Assembly (NCBI GenBank): GCA_965369035.1
Contig: CBDUPF010000286.1
Span: forward strand, 1 to 5,002
Direction: 5' to 3'
DNA from: Aliishimia sp965369035
GTDB lineage: Bacteria > Pseudomonadota > Alphaproteobacteria > Rhodobacterales > Rhodobacteraceae
DNA: 5,002 nucleotides
The position numbers and the translations under genes were made by a program. Of this stretch, positions 1 through 5,002 are shown in pieces. The stretch's first letter is position 1, and each line of letters starts with the position of its first letter. The notes under the pieces are model-generated. The model was not told where the DNA came from. It worked only from the letters and a program-made list of their open reading frames with translations, and did not search any database.

Positions 1-1215
1 ATGGACGGCTCCAAAGGGTTTGAAGACGCCCTGACAGGCGAACAGAAGATCCGCAACTTCAACATCAACTTCGGCCCGCAACACCCCGCGGCGCATGGGG
101 TTCTGCGGCTGGTTCTGGAGCTTGACGGTGAAATCGTCGAACGCTGCGATCCGCATATCGGCCTGCTGCACCGCGGGACCGAGAAGCTGATGGAGAGCCG
201 GACGTACCTGCAGAACCTGCCCTATCTCGACCGGCTGGACTACGTGGCGCCGATGAACCAGGAACACGCTTGGTGCCTTGCCATCGAGAAGCTGTGCCAG
301 GTCGAGGTGCCGCGCCGTGCGTCGCTGATCCGGGTGCTCTATTCCGAGATCGGGCGCGTGCTGAACCACCTTCTGAACGTGACGACTCAGGCGATGGACG
401 TGGGCGCACTGACCCCGCCGCTCTGGGGGTTCGAGGAGCGCGAGAAGCTGATGGTGTTCTACGAGCGGGCCTGCGGGGCACGGCTGCATGCGGCCTACTT
501 CCGCCCCGGCGGCGTGCATCAGGATCTGCCCGACCAATTGCTCGACGATATCGAGGAATGGACGCACACATTCCCCAGCGTGCTTGACGACATCGACGGT
601 CTGCTGACCGAGAACCGTGTCTTCAAGCAGCGAAATTGCGACATCGGCGTCGTGACGGAGCAGGAAATCCTCGATTGGGGCTTCTCCGGCGTCATGGTCC
701 GGGGATCCGGCCTCGCCTGGGACCTTCGCCGTGCGCAGCCATATGAATGCTACGACGAGTTCGATTTCCAGATTCCGGTAGGCAAGAACGGCGACTGCTT
801 TGACCGCTACCTCTGCCGCATGGCCGAAATGCGGGAAAGCGTGAAGATCATCCGGCAGGCGATCGGCAAGATCCGGGAGTCGACGGGCGATATCATGACG
901 CGTGGCAAGCTGTCCCCGCCCAAGCGGTCCGAGATGAAGACCTCGATGGAAGCTTTGATCCACCACTTCAAGCTCTACACCGAGGGCTTTCACGTGCCCG
1001 AGGGTGAGGTCTATGCCGCGGTGGAGGCGCCGAAGGGTGAGTTCGGTGTGTACTTGAAGGCCGACGGCACCAACAAGCCCTACCGCGCCAAGCTGCGCGC
1101 CCCCGGCTTCCTGCACCTGCAGGCGATGGACCACGTCGCAAGGGGACACCAACTCGCCGACGTGGCCGCGATCATCGGAACCATGGACGTGGTCTTTGGG
1201 GAGATCGACCGGTGA
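1..1215 (+). CDS. nuoD: NADH-quinone oxidoreductase subunit D (49 kDa / Nqo4 type)
   Basis: This is the 404-residue NuoD, homologous to mitochondrial NDUFS2. It is a peripheral-arm subunit on the cytoplasmic side that, with NuoB, forms the quinone-reduction pocket near cluster N2. The signature GPQHPAAHGVLR is at residues 25-36. His32 and Tyr81 (in DRLDYVAPMNQE) have the same spacing as the quinone-headgroup ligands His38 and Tyr87 of Thermus Nqo4. The conserved DPHIGLLHRGTEKL (50-63), the RAPGFLHL motif near residue 368 and the canonical ending GTMDVVFGEIDR are all present, so the protein is full length and intact. It is a stand-alone NuoD, not the NuoCD fusion of enterobacteria. The ATG at base 1 gives the MDG-type start usual in Rhodobacterales, but the ribosome binding site lies outside the window and a slightly earlier start cannot be excluded. 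It is followed by nuoE in the standard order. Confidence 0.97.
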   Translation: MDGSKGFEDALTGEQKIRNFNINFGPQHPAAHGVLRLVLELDGEIVERCDPHIGLLHRGTEKLMESRTYLQNLPYLDRLDYVAPMNQEHAWCLAIEKLCQVEVPRRASLIRVLYSEIGRVLNHLLNVTTQAMDVGALTPPLWGFEEREKLMVFYERACGARLHAAYFRPGGVHQDLPDQLLDDIEEWTHTFPSVLDDIDGLLTENRVFKQRNCDIGVVTEQEILDWGFSGVMVRGSGLAWDLRRAQPYECYDEFDFQIPVGKNGDCFDRYLCRMAEMRESVKIIRQAIGKIRESTGDIMTRGKLSPPKRSEMKTSMEALIHHFKLYTEGFHVPEGEVYAAVEAPKGEFGVYLKADGTNKPYRAKLRAPGFLHLQAMDHVARGHQLADVAAIIGTMDVVFGEIDR

Positions 1216-1216
1216 G

Positions 1217-1237
1217 GGGACCGAACAAGCCGGTTCT
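1217..1237 (+). other. small intercistronic hairpin after nuoD
   Basis: The transcript could fold GGGACCG (1217-1223) against CGGTTCT (1231-1237) around a 7-base loop, with two G-U pairs in the stem. An alternative pairing joins ACCGG (1208-1212) to CCGGT (1230-1234). No U-tract follows, so it does not look like an intrinsic terminator, and nuoE must be transcribed through it. It may be an RNA stability or processing element, or simply chance pairing in GC-rich DNA. The rest of the nuoD-nuoE gap (1238-1298) shows no convincing promoter. Confidence 0.25.
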
Positions 1238-1298
1238 GCCCTGCCGTACAAGCAACAGCCGCTCACGCATAACGACGATCTGAAGGCCAGAAAGAAAC

Positions 1299-2594
1299 AT
1301 GCTCCGCCGTCTCTATCACGACCAGCCCGCGACATTCGCCTTCACGCCCGAGAACCGCAAATGGGCCGAAGCGCAGATAACGAAGTATCCTGCCGGTCGG
1401 GAGGCGAGTGCCGTGATCCCGCTGCTGTGGCGGGCTCAGGAGCAGGAGGGCTGGCTTACGCGCGCCGCGATCGAGCATGTCGCGGACATGTTGGGCATGG
1501 CCTACATCCGGGCGCTTGAAGTGGCCAGCTTCTACTTCATGTTCCAGCTTCAGCCGGTTGGTTCCGTTGCACATTTCCAGATTTGCGGCACCACGTCCTG
1601 CATGATCTGCGGGGCCGAGGACCTGATGGAGGTCTGCAAGCAGAAGATCGCGCCCAAGGCACACCAGGTGTCGGATGACGGAAAGTTCTCGTGGGAGGAA
1701 GTCGAATGCCTCGGGGCCTGTGCGAACGCGCCCATGGCGCAGATCGGCAAGGATTACTACGAGGATCTGACGGCGGAGCGTTTCGCGGAAATCATAGATG
1801 AAATCGCGGCGGGCAAGGTGCCGGTTCCCGGGCCGCAGAACGGGCGCTACGCGTCCGAACCGTTGCACGGGCTGACATCGCTGAAGGATTTCGACAGCGG
1901 GCATACGAAATACAACGCCTCGGTCCAGCTTGCCACCGACCTGGGCGAAACGATCAAGCGCATCGACGGGACCGAGGGTCCGATCGTGGCCCCTTGGGGC
2001 GACCAGGGCGGGCGGGTCCGGAGCGTGGACGAGCCGCGCCCCGCAGAGCCGGCCCCGCCATCGGCAGCCGGGCCCGCGACCAGCGAAAAGGCGCCCGCGA
2101 AGGCACCGGCAAAGGCACCCGCGAAGTCGGAGGCATCGGTCGGCAGACCCGAAACGTCGGACGGCGATCTGGTGAAGCCCTCCAAACCGCTCGCGGGCCA
2201 GGCCGACCTCTCGTCTCGCAAGGGCAGTTGGCGGTACGAAGCGCCGCAGGCGACCGGCAAGACGTCCGAAACCGCGCCTGCGCATGCGGAGACGCAAGGT
2301 CAGAAGAAACCGGAAACGCTCGACGCCGCTCGCGGTGGCCAGCCCGACGACCTCAAGATGATCAAGGGCATCGGACCGAAGCTCGAGGAACTGCTGCATT
2401 CGATGGGCTTCTTCCACTTCGATCAGGTCGCGGCCTGGACAGCCGATGAAATCGCCTGGGTCGACGACAACCTGGAGGGGTTCAAGGGCCGCGTGAGCCG
2501 CGACGATTGGGTCGGCCAGGCCAGGAAACTCGCCAGCGGCGGCGAAACGGAATTTTCCCAACGTGCCAAGAAAGAGGGCAAATACGAAGACTAG
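1299..2594 (+). CDS. nuoE: NADH-quinone oxidoreductase subunit E with C-terminal HhH extension
   Basis: This is the 431-residue NuoE (24 kDa / Nqo2 family), which binds [2Fe-2S] cluster N1a beside the FMN subunit NuoF in the cytoplasmic NADH-oxidising module. Residues 1-185 are the classic helical plus thioredoxin-like subunit. Cluster ligands are C96-x4-C101 (ICGTTSC) and C137-x3-C141 (ECLGAC), the same spacing as in E. coli NuoE. Typical NuoE is about 160-240 residues; this one carries roughly 200 extra. The extension has an ordered-looking segment (185-245), a conserved box VKPSK-LAG...RKG-W (292-311), Pro/Ala/Lys-rich linkers (245-285 and 312-340), and an HhH-type domain (about 343-412) with IKGIGPKLEELLHSMGF at its core. 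The tail resembles what databases call flap-endonuclease-like H3TH (COG3743, from memory), but no nuclease catalytic core is present. The start fits the MLRRL N-terminus familiar in Rhodobacterales. The upstream AAGG at 1283-1286 is a weak, distant ribosome binding site. Function of the core is certain; that of the tail is unknown. Confidence 0.97.
   Translation: MLRRLYHDQPATFAFTPENRKWAEAQITKYPAGREASAVIPLLWRAQEQEGWLTRAAIEHVADMLGMAYIRALEVASFYFMFQLQPVGSVAHFQICGTTSCMICGAEDLMEVCKQKIAPKAHQVSDDGKFSWEEVECLGACANAPMAQIGKDYYEDLTAERFAEIIDEIAAGKVPVPGPQNGRYASEPLHGLTSLKDFDSGHTKYNASVQLATDLGETIKRIDGTEGPIVAPWGDQGGRVRSVDEPRPAEPAPPSAAGPATSEKAPAKAPAKAPAKSEASVGRPETSDGDLVKPSKPLAGQADLSSRKGSWRYEAPQATGKTSETAPAHAETQGQKKPETLDAARGGQPDDLKMIKGIGPKLEELLHSMGFFHFDQVAAWTADEIAWVDDNLEGFKGRVSRDDWVGQARKLASGGETEFSQRAKKEGKYED
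2091..2126 (+). repeat. nuoE: three tandem 12-base units encoding APAK in NuoE linker
   Basis: Three in-frame 12-base units, close to GCACCGGCAAAG, encode APAK-APAK-APAK (NuoE residues 265-276). They lie in the flexible linker before the conserved box and HhH domain. Copies differ only at wobble positions. This kind of repeat expands and contracts easily and suggests a disordered, basic tether rather than a folded element. Confidence 0.8.
2172..2231 (+). repeat. nuoE: conserved box, copy 1 (NuoE residues 292-311)
   Basis: This segment encodes VKPSKPLAGQADLSSRKGSW. It matches residues 132-151 of the next gene product at 14 of 20 positions, sharing VKPSK, LAG, RKG and W. In both proteins it sits between low-complexity linkers and upstream of the HhH domain, so it appears to be an independently conserved short motif. 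Its role is unknown; a docking peptide is one possibility. Confidence 0.75.
2319..2558 (+). repeat. nuoE: HhH-domain duplication, copy 1 (in nuoE)
   Basis: This 240-base segment (NuoE residues 341-420) aligns without gaps to bases 3180-3419. By hand count 185 of 240 bases (77%) and 62 of 80 residues (78%) are identical. A perfect 26-base match lies at 2394-2419 against 3255-3280, over the codons for LHSMGFFHF. Synonymous differences are spread through most of the segment, pointing to an old duplication held by selection rather than a recent copy. Confidence 0.9.
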
Positions 2595-2610
2595 CGCCAG
2601 CAGACCGGGC

Positions 2611-2618
2611 AGGAGAGG
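2611..2618 (+). promoter_or_regulatory. ribosome binding site for the HhH membrane protein gene
   Basis: AGGAGAGG lies 9 bases before the ATG at 2628 and is the strongest Shine-Dalgarno-like site in the window. An earlier ATG at 2620 opens only a three-codon frame (M-T-R-stop) whose TGA overlaps the 2628 start as ATGA. The site therefore serves 2628 directly or through reinitiation. Confidence 0.65.
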
Positions 2619-2627
2619 TATGACGCG

Positions 2628-3467
2628 ATGAGCAATGACGGAGGCGGCTGGAGCTGCACGCAAAGATGCTGGGGCCTGGCCCTGGTGTCGGGAGTCATTG
2701 CCGCGTTCTTGCTGATGGTCGGCGGCGACTGGCGCCTGCTCCCGGCGGTCTTTGCCTGTATCGTCATCGCGATCATCGTCGGGGCATTGCTGCAATGGTT
2801 CGCCTGCAAGCCGGCGCCGGTGTCCACGGCTGCGCCGCATGTCGCCAGAACGGCCGCCCCGATCGCTCCGCAGCCTGCGCCCGCCGCGACTGTCGAGGCC
2901 GATCCGGTCAAGCCAGCCCCGCAGCAAGCGCCGGCGCCCCGTGAGCCGGAAACGGTCGAGCCGGAAACGATGGAGCCGGTGGTGCCCGCTGCCGCCGATG
3001 CGAGCGAGGCGGCTTCAATCGTCAAACCGTCCAAAGCCCTGGCGGGAGAGGCGGAACTGGCCGCTCGCAAGGGGACATGGAAATTCGACGGAGGGACCAG
3101 CCGCGCCAGACCCGATCCCGCGCCTGTCGTGGCCGCCGAACCTGCATCGGCCCCGGGCAAGGCGGCGGCTCCCGACCGGCTGAACGCGGCGCGAGCGGGG
3201 GGACCGGACGATCTGACGATGATCAAGGGCGTGGGACCGAAGCTCGAACGACTTCTGCATTCGATGGGCTTCTTCCACTTTGACCAGATCGCGTCGTGGA
3301 CAGAAAAGGAAGTGGCCTGGGTCGACACGAATCTCGAGGGTTTCAAGGGGCGGGTCAGCCGCGACAACTGGGTCGAACAGGCCAGGGCGCTGGCCGGCGG
3401 CGGCACCACGGAAGTCTCGAACAAGGTAAGCAAGGGCGACGTCCACGAAGGGCGGCGTGACGGATGA
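2628..3467 (+). CDS. membrane-anchored HhH-domain protein, paralogous to the NuoE tail
   Basis: This 279-residue protein of unknown function lies between nuoE and nuoF. Residues about 15-32 and 37-58 form two hydrophobic segments separated by a short GGDWR turn, predicting a membrane hairpin with both ends in the cytoplasm. Four cysteines (C10, C14, C44, C60) lie in or near the membrane part. Residues 61-130 are a Pro/Ala/Glu-rich linker. A VKPSK-LAG...RKG-W box follows at 132-151, then a second linker, then an HhH-type domain (about 187-256) with IKGVGPKLERLLHSMGF. Box and domain closely match the NuoE tail in the same order. Paracoccus and Rhodobacter nuo clusters are known to hold unidentified reading frames, and this is probably one. 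I infer a cytoplasm-facing domain tethered to the membrane near complex I, perhaps for assembly or stability. Nucleic-acid binding is the alternative suggested by the fold. The start is set by the AGGAGAGG site; the next in-frame ATG (M30) would destroy the first membrane helix. Confidence 0.88.
   Translation: MSNDGGGWSCTQRCWGLALVSGVIAAFLLMVGGDWRLLPAVFACIVIAIIVGALLQWFACKPAPVSTAAPHVARTAAPIAPQPAPAATVEADPVKPAPQQAPAPREPETVEPETMEPVVPAAADASEAASIVKPSKALAGEAELAARKGTWKFDGGTSRARPDPAPVVAAEPASAPGKAAAPDRLNAARAGGPDDLTMIKGVGPKLERLLHSMGFFHFDQIASWTEKEVAWVDTNLEGFKGRVSRDNWVEQARALAGGGTTEVSNKVSKGDVHEGRRDG
2943..2981 (+). repeat. 15-base repeat encoding EPETV/EPETM/EP in linker
   Basis: Two full units (GAGCCGGAAACGGTC and GAGCCGGAAACGATG) and a partial third encode EPETV-EPETM-EPV (residues 106-118) in the linker after the membrane hairpin. 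It is acidic, whereas the analogous NuoE repeat (APAK) is basic. Confidence 0.75.
3021..3080 (+). repeat. conserved box, copy 2 (residues 132-151)
   Basis: This segment encodes VKPSKALAGEAELAARKGTW, the counterpart of NuoE residues 292-311 with 14 of 20 identical. Sequence on either side is low-complexity and not alignable, so the box stands out as selected for in its own right. Confidence 0.75.
3180..3419 (+). repeat. HhH-domain duplication, copy 2
   Basis: This is the second copy of the 240-base domain, residues 185-264 of the membrane-anchored protein, 861 bases downstream of the nuoE copy in direct orientation. Most residue changes are conservative (I/V, D/N, A/S) and the motifs LHSMGFFHFDQ, AWVD, NLEGFKGRVSRD and QAR are kept in both copies. 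Confidence 0.9.
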
Positions 3468-3680
3468 ATGGCGAAGATATCTGACGATGCGGGCAGGACA
3501 GGACGGCGGTTGGCGTTGCTGATTGCCGGTACGGGTCTGGTCTGGCTGCTCGCCAATCTCATCGGGTCGGAGTACGGCTGGTCCAACCGGGCGCGGGCGT
3601 TTTTCGATCTGGCGGCGCTGGCCGGTTTCGGCGTGGCGCTGGTGATGGCAATCGGGCTCTGGCGCGCGCGCAAGGACTGA
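3468..3680 (+). CDS. small two-helix membrane protein of the nuo operon
   Basis: This 70-residue protein has no recognised function. Residues about 15-33 and 45-64 form two membrane segments. Arginines R10, R13 and R14 before the first segment and R66, R68 and K69 after the second suggest both ends are cytoplasmic, although R41 and R43 in the loop weaken that. The core LLIAGTGLVWLLANLIG...GWS.R.RAFFDL resembles small Rhodobacteraceae proteins encoded beside nuoF; from memory these are grouped as DUF5337, which I cannot confirm here. The ATG directly follows the TGA of the preceding gene with no gap. No strong ribosome binding site is seen (GAAGGG at 3447-3452 is 15 bases away), so translation is probably coupled. 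It is too small to be an enzyme; an accessory or assembly role in complex I is inferred from position only. Confidence 0.82.
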   Translation: MAKISDDAGRTGRRLALLIAGTGLVWLLANLIGSEYGWSNRARAFFDLAALAGFGVALVMAIGLWRARKD

Positions 3681-3697
3681 CGCGGGCCGGGGCGACA

Positions 3698-3709
3698 AGA
3701 AGGATGAGG
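3698..3709 (+). promoter_or_regulatory. nuoF: ribosome binding site region for nuoF
   Basis: AGAAGGATGAGG offers two Shine-Dalgarno-like cores, AGAAGG (11 bases before the ATG at 3715) and GAGG (5 bases before). The ATG at 3704 inside this region only opens a five-codon frame ending at 3721, so 3715 is the real start; it gives the MLKDQDRIFTNLYG N-terminus typical of alphaproteobacterial NuoF. Confidence 0.6.
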
Positions 3710-3714
3710 CACGA

Positions 3715-5001
3715 ATGCTGAAGGATCAGGACCGGATCTTCACGAACCTCTACGGGATGCACGACCGGACGCTCGCGGGCGCCAAGGCGCGCGGCCATTG
3801 GGACGGGACGGCGGAGATCATCAAGAAAGGCCGGGATTGGATCGTCGGAGAGATGAAGAACTCCGGCCTGCGGGGACGCGGTGGCGCTGGGTTCCCGACG
3901 GGTTTGAAATGGTCCTTCATGCCCAAGGAAAGCGACGGTCGCCCGTCCTATCTCGTGGTGAACGCGGACGAATCCGAACCCGGAACCTGCAAGGACCGCG
4001 AGATCATGCGGCACGATCCGCATACGCTGATCGAAGGCTGCCTGATCGCCTCCTTCGCGATGGGTGCGCATGCCTGCTACATCTATATCCGCGGCGAATA
4101 CATCCGCGAGAAGGAAGCGCTGCAGATGGCCATCGACGAGGCCTACGAGTCGGGCCTGATCGGCAAGAACGCCGCGAAATCGGGCTGGGATTTCGATCTC
4201 TACCTGCATCACGGCGCAGGGGCCTACATCTGCGGCGAAGAAACGGCACTTCTGGAAAGCCTCGAAGGCAAGAAGGGCATGCCGCGAATGAAGCCGCCCT
4301 TTCCGGCGGGCGTGGGTCTTTACGGCTGTCCGACGACCGTCAACAACGTGGAATCCATCGCCGTGGTGCCGACGATCCTGCGGCGCGGAGCGGACTGGTT
4401 CGCGGATTTCGGCCGGCCGAACAACGCGGGCACCAAGCTTTTCGCCATATCGGGCCACGTCAACAATCCCTGCGTGGTCGAGGAGGCGATGTCGATCTCC
4501 TTCGAGGAACTGATCGAGACCCATTGCGGCGGTATCAGGGGCGGTTGGGACAACCTGCAGGCGGTGATCCCCGGCGGCTCCTCGGTTCCCTGCGTCCGCG
4601 GGGAGAAGATGAAGGACGCGATCATGGACTTCGACTACCTGCGGGGGGAGCTCGGCTCCGGCCTCGGCACGGCGGCGGTGATCGTGATCGACAAGCAGAC
4701 CGATATCATCAAGGCGATCTGGCGGCTCAGCAAGTTCTACAAACACGAAAGCTGCGGCCAGTGTACGCCCTGCCGCGAAGGCACGGGCTGGATGATGCGG
4801 GTCATGGAACGGCTGATGAACGGTCAGGCGGAGCCGGAAGAGATCGACATGCTCTGGGACGTGACCAAGCAGGTCGAGGGGCATACCATCTGTGCTCTGG
4901 GCGACGCCGCGGCCTGGCCGATCCAGGGCCTGATCCGCAACTTCCGCGAGGAGATCGAGGACCGCATCCGGCACAAGCGCAGCCCCGTGGCGGCGGAATA
5001 G
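3715..5001 (+). CDS. nuoF: NADH-quinone oxidoreductase subunit F (51 kDa, FMN/NADH/N3)
   Basis: This 428-residue NuoF, homologous to mitochondrial NDUFV1, oxidises NADH, passes electrons to FMN and then to [4Fe-4S] cluster N3 in the cytoplasmic tip of complex I. The FMN/NADH glycine-rich motif GLRGRGGAGFPTGLKW is at residues 51-66. VNADESEPGTCKDRE (82-96) and GAYICGEETALLESLEGK (169-186) are the conserved nucleotide and flavin contact regions. The N3 ligands are C347, C350 and C353 in ESCGQCTPCREG, plus C393 in HTICALGDAAAWP. The length is normal and no frame disruption is seen. The C-terminus ends RHKRSPVAAE just before the window edge, so the protein is complete. It pairs with NuoE encoded upstream, with two accessory genes between the two partners. 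No separate promoter is evident in the 34-base gap before it; cotranscription with nuoE is likely. Confidence 0.98.
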   Translation: MLKDQDRIFTNLYGMHDRTLAGAKARGHWDGTAEIIKKGRDWIVGEMKNSGLRGRGGAGFPTGLKWSFMPKESDGRPSYLVVNADESEPGTCKDREIMRHDPHTLIEGCLIASFAMGAHACYIYIRGEYIREKEALQMAIDEAYESGLIGKNAAKSGWDFDLYLHHGAGAYICGEETALLESLEGKKGMPRMKPPFPAGVGLYGCPTTVNNVESIAVVPTILRRGADWFADFGRPNNAGTKLFAISGHVNNPCVVEEAMSISFEELIETHCGGIRGGWDNLQAVIPGGSSVPCVRGEKMKDAIMDFDYLRGELGSGLGTAAVIVIDKQTDIIKAIWRLSKFYKHESCGQCTPCREGTGWMMRVMERLMNGQAEPEEIDMLWDVTKQVEGHTICALGDAAAWPIQGLIRNFREEIEDRIRHKRSPVAAE

Positions 5002-5002
5002 A

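Noticed and set aside
1217..1237. Intrinsic terminator after nuoD
   Set aside because: The stem is short with G-U pairs and is not followed by a T-run; terminating here would cut off the essential nuoE and nuoF.
2319..2594. Calling the HhH domain an active flap-type 5' nuclease
   Set aside because: Only the helix-hairpin-helix part is recognisable. No acidic metal-binding nuclease core is present in either protein, so an enzymatic call is not supported.
2796..2810. Possible lipoprotein signal around Cys60 of the HhH membrane protein
   Set aside because: The residues before it (Q-W-F-A-C) do not fit a lipobox, and a second membrane helix ending there explains the hydrophobicity.
1263..2927. 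554-codon open frame on the - strand across nuoE and the HhH gene
   Set aside because: It is antisense to two genes with clear protein motifs, its translation is Arg/Gly/Leu-rich with no recognisable domain, and long antisense frames are expected in high-GC DNA with this codon bias.
1299..3467. nuoE and the HhH gene as one frameshifted or split gene
   Set aside because: Each frame has its own start and complete architecture, the second has a good ribosome binding site, and the shared domain occurs in both; this is duplication, not breakage.
2591..3712. 373-codon open frame on the - strand opposite the two accessory genes
   Set aside because: The + strand frames here have ribosome binding sites, membrane segments and a domain paralogous to NuoE. 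The antisense product is Ser/Ala/Pro-rich low complexity.
3559..4974. 471-codon open frame on the - strand opposite nuoF
   Set aside because: It mirrors the strongly conserved nuoF; the translation resembles no known family and the frame is explained by GC-rich third positions.
1..5002. Mobile elements, CRISPR array, tRNA/rRNA genes or phage remnants
   Set aside because: None seen: the window is filled by collinear operon genes, with no terminal inverted repeats, regularly spaced repeats or RNA-gene signatures noticed.

Overview
The window is the nuoD-nuoE-(two accessory genes)-nuoF part of a proton-pumping NADH:quinone oxidoreductase (respiratory complex I) operon. All genes lie on the + strand. 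Three things point to an alphaproteobacterium of the Rhodobacterales (Rhodobacter/Roseobacter/Paracoccus type): the very mitochondria-like NuoD and NuoF sequences, high-GC codon use, and non-core reading frames between nuoE and nuoF. No genus can be named from the sequence alone.

Layout: nuoD (1-1215) starts at the first base of the window, so its ribosome binding site and the expected upstream nuoC are not visible. An 83-base gap with a small hairpin and a weak Shine-Dalgarno region leads to nuoE (1299-2594). This nuoE encodes a normal thioredoxin-like [2Fe-2S] subunit (about residues 1-185) with a long C-terminal extension: a linker, a short conserved box, a Pro/Ala/Lys-rich stretch and a helix-hairpin-helix (HhH/H3TH-like) domain. 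Next is an unnamed gene (2628-3467) for a protein with two N-terminal membrane segments, a Pro/Ala/Glu-rich linker, and the same box and HhH domain. Its HhH domain is 62/80 residues identical to the NuoE tail. Its stop codon abuts the start of a 70-residue, two-helix membrane protein (3468-3680). nuoF (3715-5001) closes the window and ends one base before its edge; nuoG would be expected beyond.

How they work together: NuoF carries FMN, the NADH site and cluster N3. NuoE carries cluster N1a and pairs with NuoF to form the NADH-dehydrogenase tip of the peripheral arm. NuoD, with NuoB, forms the quinone-reducing end. The accessory genes are packed as one translational unit between nuoE and nuoF. 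The most notable feature is that one HhH domain occurs both fused to a peripheral-arm subunit and on a separate membrane-anchored protein made from the next gene. I infer that this pair has a complex I-related role, such as assembly, stabilisation or tethering. The sequence does not prove it.
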